A stretch of DNA of 64,000 nucleotides, taken from positions 4,092,576 to 4,156,575 of the forward strand of contig JAQFVV010012490.1 in assembly GCA_028023455.1 (NCBI GenBank), given 5' to 3'. How positions within the stretch are numbered: the first letter of the stretch is position 1; each line of letters begins with the position of its first letter. The notes under the pieces were generated by a model that did not search any database, was not told where the DNA came from, and saw nothing but the letters and a program-made list of their open reading frames with translations. The position numbers were made by a program, and so were the translations under genes. The stretch is from Epiperipatus broadwayi (taxonomy: Eukaryota; Onychophora; Udeonychophora; Euonychophora; Peripatidae). Positions 33,071 through 47,560 of the stretch are shown piece by piece.

Positions 33071-35499
33071 AAAATCTCTTCACATTAAGGCCATTGATTT
33101 TTCTATTTTAAATGACAATTAAAATAATAATAAAAACAAATGAATATGATTTGAAAGTTACATTTAATATTACTATATCAGTTGTTAAATGTATGTTTTG
33201 GAATTAATAAAAGTCACTATATAATTCACAAAACAAAGAACAACTTATAATTATTTTTAAAACATTCATGCTGGATATAACACTACAAATAACAGTTGCA
33301 AACAGATTTTATGACTGTACATACCACCATATAGGAAAAGGCACAGACTAGTAAAAACACAAAATATTACTATTTTTTATCAAACTTTTACTTTGTTATA
33401 CTTAAAAAAAAATGTTGCTATAAAAAATTAACCAATTATATTTTTGTGATATTTTTTTAAAAATAAAAATGTTTTAAAAAATAATTACATGTTATACATA
33501 ATGTAGTTTGTCGTTATTATTTTACTTGTCACATACTGGTAACTTGGCATTCGTGTACCAGTTCACATACCAGCAGTTTGTAATCACTGATATAATCTAT
33601 TTATTGCCATTATTTTAAACACGAATGCATCCATATTCTTTTATAGAGGTTTTTCTTCCTAAACAAAGTATTTGTGATAATGAATTCATGTTTTGTTCAA
33701 AATTTTTAATAACAATAAAGTTTACAACACAAATATCATTTTTTCCTGCAACTTTTGGTCAATACATTAAATATTGATATCACAATGCTATCCAGCAAAG
33801 AATAAAAGTTATCTTTCTCTGAGTTCTCTGAATCCAATAATAAAATGAGCACTATTATCATTATTCCAAACAAATTTTAACACAATTAGCTTTTCATTTA
33901 TGCAACAAGGAATTTCAAAATAGAACAAATTAGATTTTACAACAAATCCAGTATTATGCATTCTCCTTTCATTATTGATTTGCCTTTCCAAAAAAAAGGT
34001 GTAATCATCTATCTGTTCTTTTAACTTTGGAATTATAGTTTAAATTACAGAAAGAGTATGCATTAAATTTAATTGAAGAGTATTTAATAAGAAAATGTTA
34101 TTATGAAAGCAATAATGCTATTTATGAATCAATTTAACAATTATACATTTTACATAATGTGAAACTTAGTGCAGTTCACACACACTTTTAAATGACAAGA
34201 AAGGATAAAAAAGTCATTTAAGAATTCTTGATGTTATTTATAATGTAGAATTTTTAACACTTTTTTTTTTGTTATCAAAAATGATTTTATATCAATAATC
34301 AAAATCATATGATATATATATAATAATTTATATTATAAAGATCAAACAATAACTGTTTTTATCAGATATTATGTTAATGCTCATGCTACTAAAGATCTTC
34401 ATTAAGAGAAGTAATTCAATCTATTTATTTTATTTAGAGTTATCTATTGCAAATTTGAGTAACCCATGAAAATTAATGATATTGCTACATTCATGATCTC
34501 CAGATTAACTTCTAGATATTGGCCTTTATCATTGAGGATCATTGATCATTCAAGCTTACTATAGACTACCCTGAAGTAGAGTAAATAAAGTGAATTATTG
34601 TTCCTTAATGAAGATGTAAAGAGTAAGCAAAGTAAGTCTTGTGATATTTTGTTTCTATTAATGATTGTTTTCATATGACTATATTTTTAAAAAATGAAGG
34701 ATAGTTTTATTATCATGCTAGCATAAATCACATTAAATTTAATTTGAAGTTAAATCGTTTGCTCAAATAAGGTTGCTAGATTGAAGGAAATTAAACACAA
34801 ATTTTAAGTTTGACATGATATGTTATTTTAATGACCACATGATGTTCAACTTCCTAATATTTTATACAAGAATATTTATTAATGAATTTAATTCCCTTTT
34901 AAAAATTTGAAAAGTGTTATTTGTATTTTGTATGAGCATTTTAATTTTAGTACAGATTACATGGTAGGTAGATCGGTATTAAGTTTCTGAGTTCATATTA
35001 ATGATACGAAAGTACACTTAGTTTAATGTTTATTACACATGATGAACATATTGAATTCATTCTTATGTAATTTAATGGAAACAGGAAAGATGATCATGAT
35101 TTCAGTCTTTGTATGATTAGAATATTTCCCCTACCAGTAGTGATGGCTGGATCAAATTACAATCTTATTTTTTTAAATTTTTATATTCAATACATCAGCA
35201 CTAATTTGACAAATTCATATCAATCTGTGATCTTCTTAGAATAGCCAGATACTTATCACTGAGCACTAGTGGGTAACCAGATGAGTTGTCTTTGTGCCAT
35301 TAATGTGGAAAAAATGCATAAAATCTGAAAAAAAAAATCTGAATACCAATTTAAGGTGAATTGGTGTTAGGAGCAGGCATAAAGAATGATTTCAAATATA
35401 TGTTAAATGACCACCAATAAAATTAATGATAAGTAAAATAAGAGTTAGGTGCAAAGGACTTATTAGTGTAGTATTATTATATTAGCTGCATTTAAAAAG
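33071..35499. other. AT-rich stretch without recognisable gene
   Basis: One degenerate H4-type repeat fragment near 34500-34590 (GATCATTCAAGCTTACTATAG). Otherwise nothing assignable. Confidence 0.45.
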
Positions 35500-36110
35500 T
35501 TTTTGTAATCAGAAATTTTGTTTTTATTATTTTTTCAGTAAATGCTGTATTAAAAAGCTTATTAAATTTTTGTTATAACTTATTTAGAGGGATTCCTAGA
35601 AAGATTGTGGAATAATGTGCATGTGTAATATTCTTCTTCTTGTAAGATGCCAAATGGTTGATCTGCATGTTTGAATTTAAAAAATAGTGCAATCAAGATT
35701 TGTTAAATTTTGAAACATAAATTCACAAGTCATAGTGGATTATGATTGTGGGAAATAAGATCATTGTACTATTATGTTATAGTCTGCAAATAGTAGAATT
35801 ACTAGAAGAGAACTTTAAGGAATTTCTATTGATTTTTTTATGTTCTATAAGGATATTTTATACATCATTATTTACTTAGATATGGTCATGATTTAGTGGC
35901 ACATATTTTAATTTTTTATCAGACTCTATAAATTAACAAAATCAAATTCTGATTTAAAATCAATATGGATTCACTTTAATTCTTTGAATATAATAAAGCT
36001 TTATGCTACGTGTTCTACCTTTTATTTATTTAATAATACAATATGCAGATGATCATTATTCTGGGCCTCAATTTTATGACATTTGTTTTTAGAATAATAA
36101 ACCATTTCAA
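35500..36110 (+). pseudogene. Possible decayed LINE RT fragment
   Basis: Forward translation near 36036-36080 reads IQYADDHYSGPQF, which includes an intact YADD box. Nothing else in the stretch is clear enough to confirm it, so this is tentative. Confidence 0.35.
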
Positions 36111-38824
36111 CAAGGGCTGAATATAAGTGATAATAATTTTTTAATGCAAAAAAATCATAGTTTTTTTTTTTTCTTAATATAACCAATCTGCTTTTTAAAT
36201 TTTAGTAGGTGTTTAAATCATTATTCCCCTTTTTTTAAGTCTCAAATGCTCTTCAAAAGAAAATGAATCTTTGTTGTTTAAGACTAAATTTTAACTTTAC
36301 AAATATTCCTATGATGCTAAAAAAAATTTTTTGGAGCATTTTCATATAAGAATCTCTTTTGCTAATGTCTTATTTCATTAAATCCAATTATTAATGCTTA
36401 ATAACTTCATATCATTTAAAAACAAGCACAAAAATTCATCCAGTCTCTCCTCATATTTTTATTATAAATACCAATAGTCTATTGTATTTTAAAGTCATCT
36501 CTCTTCACTAATATTTTTAAATTAATAACTCAAATTGTATACAATACAATAACATTTTGATTCACCTTCTACTAAATAATCTTTAATATATATTCCTAAA
36601 ATTAGTGTTTTTCTTTTTTTCTATTAGTGATTTCAAATATATTTAAGAAATATAATAATATTATAATAATTGAAGACCAATATTGATAGTGAATTGAAAA
36701 ATTCCTAACTTAAAAACCACAGTAATAAATAAAAGAGGTAGAGTCTTAACAAAAAATATTTTAACTTTATTGTAAAGCAATATACTATGACAATATATCT
36801 TTAAAGACCATTAGTCATTTTTTATGCCCAAGGAATTAATCTGTCTGAACTGTGAAGTAGATTGTTTTAGTTCTCTTTCATGAATTAATTGCTCTATAAT
36901 TTCAATTTCTATTCATAATTGCATAATAAGAAATATTTTTTATTATCATTTTAAATATTTTATTAGAATTATTCTAGTAAATGATAAGTAGCATGTCTTC
37001 CATTGGCATTTTCTATTAAGGTGTCTTACCAGTAGATTGATTTTCTCTTTACATATTTGATTATATAATTAGTGAAGATGAAATCATATTAATGAATAAA
37101 TTGATGTTTGCTTTATTTTATTTATCTTTAATGTCTATGGGGAGGCATTTATGCTCTGTTTACGTATATCTGTTTTTATATAATAGGAAATTCAAGACAC
37201 ATTTCTTTGAGATAATGCATATATAATATTCCATTGATAAATTTTGCATTGACTCATTATTTTTATTTATAATCACTAATAAAACTATTGTGTGTTGCAC
37301 ATATTTTTGCAGAATTGTATGTAGCTAGATGTGGATTGTTTTTTTGTTCTTTTATTTAGAGATTAATCTTCTAATTCAGCTGGCATTTATTCATAGATTC
37401 ATTATATTCTGTTAGAAGTTTATTTTAGAATTTTTAGTTGTAATTTATGTTAAGATATTTATTGATTACATATATCTACAATTACATTTTTTTGCATTTA
37501 TTTTATATTCACTGTAATTTTATAAATCTTTAACATTGTAGTTTATTATAATTAATAATTACTAATTATAAATATGGAACATGACTCATTCTCTAATAAA
37601 TATAAATGTTATTATTTCAAAATTGCTAATTAGGATTCAATAATTAACAATTACTATTTAGCTAAATGAATTTAAACTCAATGTTTTGCAGGTTTTGTGA
37701 AGTTTATGGAAATTTCAAAACTTAGTCTGAGAATTCAATCACATTGTCTGCCCCTTGCATAAAGTTTTATTGTATTTTATAAATTACAAAGGTTATGTCT
37801 TCTCTTTGGTAGTGAAATAATATAACTCAAATGTCTAAAGAAAAATAATTAATAATATAATGATAGTGATTTTTTTTTAATTATAATATCCTTTTATGGC
37901 TATAGTTGGAATATTTTGATTTATCTTTATTTGCTTTAAAATATACAGTATATATCATTAGGATGATGGTTTTAGAAATTTATGTTTTTGCTTATTTTGT
38001 TTTTAGCTTCTGGTGTTTAGTGCTGCAAGTGTTTGGTTGCAGTATTATGAAAATTTTTATTGTATATATATTGTTATACTTTAATGTTGCATCATTTTAC
38101 TTTAATGTGCTTATTTTTGCATACTGATGGATTGTAAATTTATTGTTTCTTTTTAATTTTTGTATCTAGATTTTTTTTTTAGAAGTTACTGGTTTATTAG
38201 TTTGCTCAAAGTTACAGACATATTCAGATTTTTTAAGAACATGAAAATTATTTCAGCAGTTGTTGATTTTTTTCTATTAGTAGTGTTATATTTCCTTAAG
38301 ACAATGCTTTTATTTTCATTTTTTTAAAAATCTTGTTTTTCCAGTTTATAAAATATTGATTTTTGGTTGAAATTGATGACTTTTTATATCAACTCAAATT
38401 GCTTATTTTTTGAAATAATGTACTTAATCAGTATGATAAAGTAGTGGTTTATAAATTTGTTTGTTTTTAAGACTGAGTGTTTTAAACTTTTGCCACCTCT
38501 ATAAAAATGTTTCTCTGCTTACATGTTATTGTCTCTTCTCTTATAAATAAAATTAAAAGAATTAAAAAAAAAACAATTCTAGTGTAATAACAGAACGTAA
38601 AAGAACTTAGTAATTGATCACAATGAAAACTGATTAACAAGAAAATTGATTCGAAAAAATATATTTTTAATACTGTGTAATAACACAAATCACTTAATGT
38701 TTTATAATCCATAATTCAAAATCAACACAATGTGAAGAATCATGACATTGCAACCAACAGTCACATGTCAAATGTAATCCTTACATTATTTCCTACTATC
38801 CTACACATGCGAAAAATGTAACAA
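36111..38824. other. AT-rich stretch without recognisable gene
   Basis: A 73-codon hydrophobic frame at 37906-38127 is rich in Ile, Phe and Tyr as expected of T-rich DNA. No evidence of a gene. Confidence 0.5.
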
Positions 38825-38966
38825 ATATAAACTAAGATGTCTTGCGTTGTTAGCCAAGAGGTATCGCAACCGCCATGCAAGCAATTAGTTGGTTGCATAT
38901 GGTTGTGGGTTCGCGTCCCGGCCGATGCTATGACATATGAAAAAAAATAAATATATAAACTAAGAT
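38825..38966 (+). mobile_element. tRNA-derived SINE with 14-bp target duplication
   Basis: Perfect duplication ATATAAACTAAGAT at 38825-38838 and 38953-38966 encloses a 114-bp insert ending in an A-rich tail (AAAAAAAATAAAT). The insert carries a polymerase III A box TAGCCAAGAGGT (38851-38862) and B box GGGTTCGCGTCCCG (38907-38920), spaced as in a tRNA. The T arm GGTTCGCGTCC is well kept, but the acceptor ends do not pair, so it is a SINE and not a tRNA gene. It is much richer in CpG than its surroundings, so the insertion is young. Confidence 0.9.
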
Positions 38967-39478
38967 TTAAATAAAGCATTTTATTTATAAGTAAATAATA
39001 AGAATATTTATTAATGGGAATTTTATTTAATTATTAATATGTTAAGACTTTTTAACTGATCATAAATTTATTTTCTTTTGTAGAAATTGAGCATTCAAAC
39101 AGATTTCATTAACCTTTATTTATATTATATTTCAGCCTTAAATTATCTATTTAAAAATGGTGTTCCATTATCATCTTCTAATCACATATAAACAGATTTG
39201 AAAGGTAATGGAATATTATTTGTAAAAATAAACAGTAAAACACTGTTTGTTATATGAGAATTTTATATTTAATAATTGATATATTATAATTTGACAAGTT
39301 GTAAATTTCTATAAAGCTTTATGATGTAATATGTAAATTTTATATGTGTGAAGTGTATCATTCATACATCTTTTACCAATTCTGTTTCCATCAATGTTGT
39401 TTTGAAATTAAGAATTTTATAGTATATTGTACATGTATTGATATTCTGCCAATTTAAATATTGCTGTCAAAAATACTA
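38967..39478. other. AT-rich stretch without recognisable gene
   Basis: Nothing assignable seen. Confidence 0.5.
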
Positions 39479-39840
39479 AAACAGAGTTTAAATAAAATTT
39501 AGAAAGATTTATTGTACCAAGTATACTTTCAATACTTTCATTTCATATTCATGGTTAATCTGCTGAGAACAGTAATTTTTTGCTGATTTGAATGCTATTT
39601 GATTTTTGATTATAAGTAATCATTTTATGTAATAAGCCAAGCAAACATAAAATAAAGGAGTCATGGTTTATTACACAAAATGAATATGTAATGAACCAAT
39701 AATCAAATAGCATTCAAATTAGCAAGAAATTAATGTTCTCAGCAGATTAACTCTGAATATGACACAAAAGTGTTGAAAATTATACTTTGTACAATAAATC
39801 TTTCTAAATTTTATATTTAAACTCTTTTATTTTTTTTTAC
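39479..39840. repeat. Foldback element, arms about 160 bp
   Basis: Arms near 39483-39645 and 39660-39830 are inverted copies: GAGTTTAAATAAAATTTAGA, TTATTGTAC, GTTAATCTGCTGAGAACA and TTTGAATGCTATTTGATT recur in complement. No coding sequence and no clear target duplication. It could be a MITE. Confidence 0.85.
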
Positions 39841-39979
39841 ATTAGTATATTGCATATGTATTTATTGTATTACATCTTATTATTTATAAAATATCATATG
39901 ATTTTCTCTGCTTGTAATTAATTTTTAAATAATAATAATTCATTCTATTTATCTACACCAAAACCATCACTGTCAAACT

Positions 39980-40230
39980 TAAGTCATTAAAATACATAGT
40001 TACTGATCTAGTGTTAGATCTTTATAACTAATCTTGGAATGTTTGAATTTCAGGTTACTATCTTAATAATATAAAAGAATTAAGGTGATGTGCTCGGTAT
40101 GTAAAAAGCAAAATTCCAAAAAGCTCTTTGATAATGAAGGCTAAAAAACTGATCCAGGGAAGTGAACATAACATTTTTAATTAGTATTCATTAATTACTC
40201 AAGTTTATAATGGATGACTCTGAAATAAAA
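39980..40230 (+). repeat. H4-type repeat fragment
   Basis: Begins GTCATTAAAATACATAGTTA, like 25345, and ends with an ATTCATTAATTACTCAAGTT block like 41560. The middle (TTTGATAATGAAGGCT, then AAACTGATCCAGGGA) has the spacing of a decayed hammerhead. Confidence 0.5.
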
Positions 40231-41449
40231 TAAAGGTAATCACTGCTATTAAATGCATATATTATTGTTGACAATTTTGTATTAATATTACTGAAGAAAT
40301 AGGATTGGCATAAGTTGTTGATGTTTTGATTTAATTATGTTTGATTATTATAAAAGATTTAGATATTTTTATAATTGTCTTATAGAAACTAAATGAAAGC
40401 TTTCTTAATTGGATGTAAACGGATTTATATTCATTTCTAAAAGTTATAGTATTGGTAGCCTTGTGATTTGGTTTTATTGTCATGAAAATTTTGATGACGT
40501 GAAAACCACATGCTTATATTGAAGAAGGGTGTGGTTAGGAAAACTTATGTGTTTTGTATTTCATGTGAAAAAATATCTTGATGGTGATGATCAAATTTTT
40601 GATTTAATAATCAATAAATGAATGGTAATAACTTTATTCAGCAGCATAATGTACTGTTATAATTTTATTGACAGGTGTGAAAGCAATTGAACACTTAATT
40701 AGCAGCATTGAGATGAAAGACCAGTATATATGCAAACTAATTACACCTAATTAAAATAAGTTTTGATGACTAGACAATAAGTTCTGTGATCAAATGGTAA
40801 CACTTAATGAACTATTTGATATGATTTGCTGATTGATATCTTGTAATATAATTTATAGTTTCTGAAATTTAGAGCTATAACATAATATAATAAAGATCTT
40901 TACATCCTTAACATGCCTAAAGAGACCATTGATCAGCATATTTTAATATAATCTTCCCATTTGTAGTTCTGATATCAAGCAATAACTTAAGTTTACATTG
41001 AGAATGCATATGTATATCACTCTTAAGATCAGAGGTTATGAATAAAATCAGAATGGAATATTGTTGAATTACCACATTGATGCACTTGAAGTTTTATTTA
41101 AAATATTAAGAGCTGTATATATTTATGATTCACATATAATTAAAATTAAATCTTTTATAGTAGCTCTATATTTATATATTTTTTTCTTATATCTTATTGA
41201 CTTGCATTATCTAGGTTAATATAGGAAGTGATTGTCATGAACTTATGTCATTGATCATTTCTTTGCCCTATAATAATTGAATTGTATATTTGTACAAATA
41301 TATTTACATTTTCATGACACTTCTGTATGCAATGGCATACACACCTTTTATTTTTTATTCTTCAACTTTGTCTTTTGAATTAAATGATCATGCTCATTTA
41401 AAAGTAATTGGTAGTAATGTTGATTTATAGATCTAATGATTACCTCTTT

Positions 41450-41640
41450 TCTCTATTTGCTCTACTCTAGAGCCATCATTTGTGAATTTAAATAATTTGT
41501 GGATACTAGATTATGGTTGGCTCTCTTCAGTGAGCAGCAGCATTTACATTCAAGAGATCTGATATTCATTAATTATTCAAGTTTACAATAGATGTCTCTG
41601 GAATAGGCATTATTGCTCTTATTGAAAAATAAGTAAAAAA
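41450..41640 (+). repeat. H4-type repeat fragment
   Basis: Shares TATTCATTAATTATTCAAGT and a CTCTGGAATAG block with the copies at 18.4, 40.2 and 43.2 kb. Confidence 0.5.
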
Positions 41641-43069
41641 GTCATATGATGTTTTGTTTATGCAGAAGATTTTGTTATTCTGTATAAGAAAGTTCTATAT
41701 TAGACCAATTAATCCAGGTACCATGTTGAATTATAACAAATAACAATGATAAATCAATTTTTAACAAAATGGATAATCTGGTAGTTAAGAGCAAAAACAC
41801 AATAAAAAATTTATGAGAGAAAAAAAATCAAGATTGGAATAGGAGTATTAATTGCATGGCAAAATCAACACTTTTATCTAGCTCTAAAATAAAAAACAGC
41901 TGGGACTTTTAACTGTAATAAAATAATTTCAACTTCTCACAGCAGATTATAGTTCTATTTTAAAGATGTTGTATGAAATAGAGTCCTTTGCATTTGAACT
42001 GTATGGAAGATCAATAATTCTGCATCCAGAGATGTTGCATCAATGCCATATTATTTATTTTTATCAATAGTTAGTTATTCATTAGAATCAGGCATTATTT
42101 TATTGCACAAACAGTTCCATTTCAAATAACCTTAAATCTCTTTTTATTTTAAATTTGAATCGTAACTTGTTCAGGAGCCTTTGCTCACCAATAATTTTCC
42201 TTATCTTCAGTATCTACATTTAATGTAAATAAACAATGGTAAACAAGTAAAAACTTTTTTATTAGGCAAAGTTATTGTTAATTCACCCATTTAAAATTGA
42301 TATGGTAAACTCCAGTGAAGAATTTATAATAAGAGTAATACATATTGCTGGTCACTTAATTAAATGAATTATTTTGAATTATTCAAACATTGTATATAAT
42401 TGTTTTCTTTAAATATTTCCTTGTTGATGAACCAAATATATGTTATCAGTCATTAAAAGTGTGAAAAGGTAAACTTATCTTTTAAATAACTTTATTAGTC
42501 TAATATTTTTCCGGATTAAGGGTTAAATAATTATTTTTTTTGCAACTATTTTTTCCTCAATTAAAGATAGTCTGATTAAGAAGTTATAAATATAAAAATG
42601 TGAAAATGTGATAATATTTAAGTATTTCCTAAACAATAACAGTTTTTTTATAAGTTCATGTCTAGAGAATATTTATCTTGCAAGGCAAGTTATAAAGTCA
42701 AAGAAAATATGAATTATATCAGGGATAGAAGTTTCTTAATATAGGAATTAATATAGGAACTGCATATAATAAGCCTAAGATGAGATGTTTTTGAAAATCC
42801 AAGTCTTGAATAAATATTACTTCTATGTTTTTATTGTGTTTTGAAACCATATTTGAATTATAGAGAACACATATACATATTAAATATTTTTAAAATCCTG
42901 GTTGAGATTTGTTTTAATTGCATTGAATGTATTTTAATAGAATAGTGAATTATGTAAATATTTAAGAAAAACGCAGAAACTTGCATTTTATTAATATTAA
43001 ATGAGATTGCCAAACAAAAAATAGCAATAAGAAAATAAAATATCACATGACCCCAGCTTATGCAGTGTT

Positions 43070-43215
43070 TTTCAATTGCAGTAAATCCAGATCCAAATTT
43101 CTCACTGATGGTCATAAATCAGAAACTAAACAGAGAATAGGGATTTATTATGCCCTACTGTCTAGCTTCTTGCTCAAGCTTACAATAAATGGTAGAATTA
43201 TAGCTCTGCAAATAG
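43070..43215 (+). repeat. H4-type repeat with hammerhead-like core
   Basis: CTGATGG (43105-43111) and GAAA (43122-43125) are flanked by TTCTC and GAGAA, which can pair as helix I. Compared with H1 two helix I pairs are T-A in place of C-G and U-G. The last core A and the cleavage side are changed, so activity is not expected. Confidence 0.55.
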
Positions 43216-44852
43216 TTTGTTTCTGAAAAAGATCAAAACAATATTTTTAATGAAATTTGTCTTTGTAAATATCTGATCAAAACAAGAAGAAAAATATTAA
43301 ACCAACAAAATCAAAGATGATTTAATATATCTTACAAAATTTTGGATATCATCTTACAAAATTTAAATTTTGTAATTTTTTTATGATAGGAACAAACATT
43401 GCTACAATTGTTAGGCTATGGATATAAGCATATGTTACAAATGCTGTACAAATTGCCTCATATCTTCATTCAATTATTGATTTGTAAAGATTGCATAACA
43501 CTTTGACTTTACAAAATATAGTTATTTACATCAATATATTTGTGCTTAAAATTAAGACAAGTCAGTCAAATAATTTTTTTAAATTAGGATATGTCTGAAA
43601 TTTTTAATCCAAAATTTGATAGTAGACTTGAATTTATGCATTATTTTTAAATCCAGTCCTAATAATTTTAGTCCATTTCCATAGCAGATTATTTTAAAAT
43701 CAGAGGCTTGAGAAATGCATAGTTATCATTGATCATATAAACTATAAAATGTTTTTCAAGAAAGGCCAAGTAGGACTTCAGCTTCCATCAACTTCAAACC
43801 TATTTAGAAAATTATCAAATAGACTTTGTAATTTATTCTTTGTGGTCTATTATTTCAAAATCAAGTAAGGTATTTATCTTTTTTTTGAAGTTGGAAAAAT
43901 AAATGAACTTTCATACTAACATGGCATTGAAAATAATTTATTTTATTCTGAAAGAGAAAAATTGAGTAAGAAGTATTAGATCTCTGATTCATTCAAAATT
44001 TTCCATATGAAATAGAATCTTTTTTTTTTTTTCAAGAAAATAAATTATAGGTTCAAAGAGATCCTCACATCTTCTTAAGACATTTTAGGTTTAGAGTCAT
44101 TCTACAATACAATGGAAAGAAATGCTGCAGAATTATAATCAAACTACAGTTTTGCAATGAAATTTTTGAACTATCAGTACATATTCTCATTTAAAATAAA
44201 TGAAACTGAAAATTTCAAGAACAGATTTTATATTGTATTTAGCTGCCAGATAATCACATTGAATAATGCAATGAACAGTTGGCATTATTGTTTTTTCTCT
44301 ATCACGGGCTCTGTTTACTAGAATACTGTTACATATATCAATATAAATATCAACATTTGTTAAGACTTATCAAATGCACTTTTAATGTCAGCACCATGAA
44401 TTATTTTTAAAAGTCATATTTACACCACAGAAAACATAATGAACAAATATTACCAGTTATGGGTTGTTGGCTGCAGAAAGGAGTTTGCTGTTAACTGAAA
44501 GAAGACCCTTTGATTTTTCTTGGAGGTCTTAAAGGAACTGAGCAAGGCAAATTCCTAATGTCCACTTCATATGTTCTTGTCATTGCAGCTATTATTAGTA
44601 GTGATTATTTGTATAGTATATGAACATGGAAGGGCTGCTAACCAACATTCATTATCCAATATGGTGAGTTTATTAACTATTTACCTCTGAATTTAAAATC
44701 AAGTAACACCATGGTCTTTCTTCTCAGTTGCCTGATAAGGCAGAATGAATGTATGTGTGAATGAAATTTTTTTTCTAATAGATGTATGCAATCATGACAG
44801 AGAAAAATAACAAAGGTAGCCAAAATGGGAAGGTCCTAAGAATCCCCTGATT
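43216..44852. other. AT-rich stretch with possible minus-strand LINE trace
   Basis: Around 44360-44395 the minus strand reads ADIKSAFDK, reminiscent of the first RT catalytic motif. Not enough else is preserved to call an element. Confidence 0.3.
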
Positions 44853-47560
44853 ATGGAACCAAATTATCATTTTATGACGATTTCTTATTTAGGTACTTAC
44901 AACTGCAGATCACTTTCAAGTGAAGAAAGATTGCAGGAATTGGAAGAACTGTTTTATATTAAATGTGACATTATTGGACTTTGTGAAATTAGAAGAAAAG
45001 GTAAAGAGATAATTGATTTAAAAAGTGGACATGTATTCTACTACAAAGGCACAAATATTGGAAGTACAAGTGGAGTAGGATTCATTATAAATAAAAAATG
45101 GAAGAACAACATTGTGGAGATTGGTGGTGTATTGGACAGTGTGGCAAGATTAGTTTTTCAACATAATAGTAGTTACTAAATGCAGATAATTCAGATTTAT
45201 GCCCCAACTAGTTCTCATAGTGATGAAGTAGTAGAAGATTTTTATATTGATATACAAAAACTTCTTGATCAGACTAAACAATGTTAAAATTGTTATGGGA
45301 GATTTGAATGCTAGAATTGGTAAATAAATGAAAGATGAAATTACTGTAGGTAAATTGTGTTATAGTAGAAATGAGAGAGGTCATAGACTTATGTAGTTGC
45401 AGAAAAAGAAAAACTTTATATTATGAAGAATTCTGTTTTTGAGAAAAATGTTAAAAGAAAATTAACATGTCCAAATGAAGGTACAGCAGCATTGTATTAT
45501 ATTTTCACTAACAGAAAATACATATTTCAAGATTGTAATGTCAATAAATTTAACACTGGAAGTGATAGCAAGATGAAAGGTACATGATAATGCAAAACTA
45601 GAGAGACAAAAATTATTAAGAAAAACAATATTTACAGTTGATATTCCTAATCTTCAGAAACATTGTAATGAATTTAAATTAGAACTTGCAAATCATTTTC
45701 AAATATTAGTAGATTTTGAATATGATTCAGATTTGAATGAAATTAATAGGAAAATAACTGATACACTTTTAAAAACTGCAACAAAGATAGCTGGTAGAAA
45801 AAAGCAGCAATTGACCAATAAAATTTCTACTGAGACTATAGAATTTATGAAGAAAAGAAGGAATATGAAGATATACAAAAATGGTGCATTAAGAAGGATA
45901 GAATATCTCGAATTTGTGAGATGGTGTGAAAAAAGTTGATAATGATATAAGAAAGTATAATTGTGAACTAGCAAGGAAAGCTGTAGAAGAAAATATAAAG
46001 AATATAAAACAACATTTTGATATTGATAGGAAACTTATATCTGCAATAGGGGGAAAAATGGAACTATTACTAAAAAGAGAGATGACATCATGAAATGGGT
46101 AGAAGAGTTCTATCAAAAATTATATAATAATAAAGAACAAGTACCTCCAACATATATTATATCTTATGAATTGCTCAATATTTTAAATGAAGAAGTGAGA
46201 CATGCAATTAAATTTCTAAAAAAGAGAAAATGATGGAATTTTAATCAATATATTAAAAAAAGGAGGTGAAGAAATAGTAAAAAAATTGACAAAGTTATAT
46301 ATCAAATTTTTAAATGATAAAGATGTACCAGATAGTTGGAAGAATGCAGTATTAATATTAATATTTAAAAAAGGTGATAAATAAGATATTAGAAATTACA
46401 GACCTATGTCTTTTATCAGATTTATACATATTTTGTTCTGAGATAATTACAACTCATCTACCAAGAACATTGGATTTCAATCAACCAAAAGAACAAGCTG
46501 GATTTAAAAGTGGTTTAGTACAGTCAATCATATCCTAGTATTGAAAGAAGTTATGGAAAGGATCAATGAATATACGCTACCATTATGTTTTGAATTATTA
46601 TGAAAAGGCCTTTGATTCTATAAGCATTTCTTCAGTGTCTAAAGCATTGGATTATCAAGTACATTCTGAAGAATATTTATAAAAATGCAACACCAACAAT
46701 TAGATTATATAGTGATACTATTAACATTGAGAAGGGGATCTCCAAATCTTTTTACAGCAATGCTGCAAGCAGTATTTTGTGGATTAAAATGGGAAGCTAA
46801 AGGAATAAAAGTAAATGGAGATTATTTAAGTCATTTAGATTTTGTAAATGGATGTAGTTGTTTTTGCAAATAATGCTTCAGAGATTCAGGAAATGTTGCA
46901 AGTATTATCAAATGAAAGTAAGAAAGTAGGATTAAAAGTAAATGTTAAAAACATTAAAGTAATGTTCAATGGATTTTCTGAAAAAATGAAAGTAAAGATT
47001 GATTATAATGAGCTGGAAGAAGGTAACAATTACAAATACCTTGATCAGATTATTACCAGAGATAGAAAGATAATGGATGAAATTAATTATAGAATTAAAC
47101 TTGGTTTAATTTAATATTAAAAGGAAATATGTCTATGTTTTGAAAAGGAAAGTTTTTAATAAATGTGTTTTACCAGTTCATACTTATGGATCTGAGATTT
47201 GGACACTTAATAGAAGAGCAATACAGCACTTCAAACCATTCAAAGAAGTATGAAGAGATATATGTTAGAAGTAATAAGAAGAGATGAAAAAATGCAATAC
47301 ATGGGTAAGAGAAGAAACAGGTATTACTGACATCATTGAAAGAATTATAAGACTGAAGCTGGGCTGGACATCTTAAACTGGATTCCAAGAGATTGTAAAT
47401 GACCCAGAAAGAGACCACATGTAAGATGGATGGATGAAATAAAATGTGCAGGGATGATGTGGAGAAGAGAGGCTAGAGATTGGAAAAGATGGATTGAACT
47501 TGGAGAAATCTTTATCCTGTAGTGAATTGATAATGGTTGATGATGATGATGGGTTGTTAT
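44853..47560 (+). pseudogene. RTE-type LINE, nearly full length but broken
   Basis: The 108-codon first frame (44853-45179) is an apurinic-type endonuclease: GTYNCRSLSSEERL, IIGLCEIRRKG, HVFYYKGT, GVGFIINKKWK; the next frame continues with QIIQIYAPTSSHSDE and GDLNARIG. RT pieces follow from about 46150 to 47100, including DSWKNAVLILIFKKGD, NYRPMS and a palm box at 46845-46875 decayed to VVVFANNAS where YADDI is expected. The tail (47340-47520) has GHLKLDSKRD and RPHVRWMDEIKCAG, typical of RTE 3' coding ends. A GATGATGATGATGG microsatellite closes it, as in RTE elements. About ten frameshifts or stops break the single expected frame. Confidence 0.88.

Noticed and set aside
37906-38127. 73-codon hydrophobic frame, possible membrane peptide
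   Set aside because: Composition is what T-rich DNA gives by chance; no signal context, splice sites or family likeness.
38839-38952. A tRNA gene, or the overlapping minus frame containing AGTRTHN
   Set aside because: Acceptor ends do not pair, an A-rich tail and target duplication mark a SINE, and that frame is the well-known false translation of such repeats.
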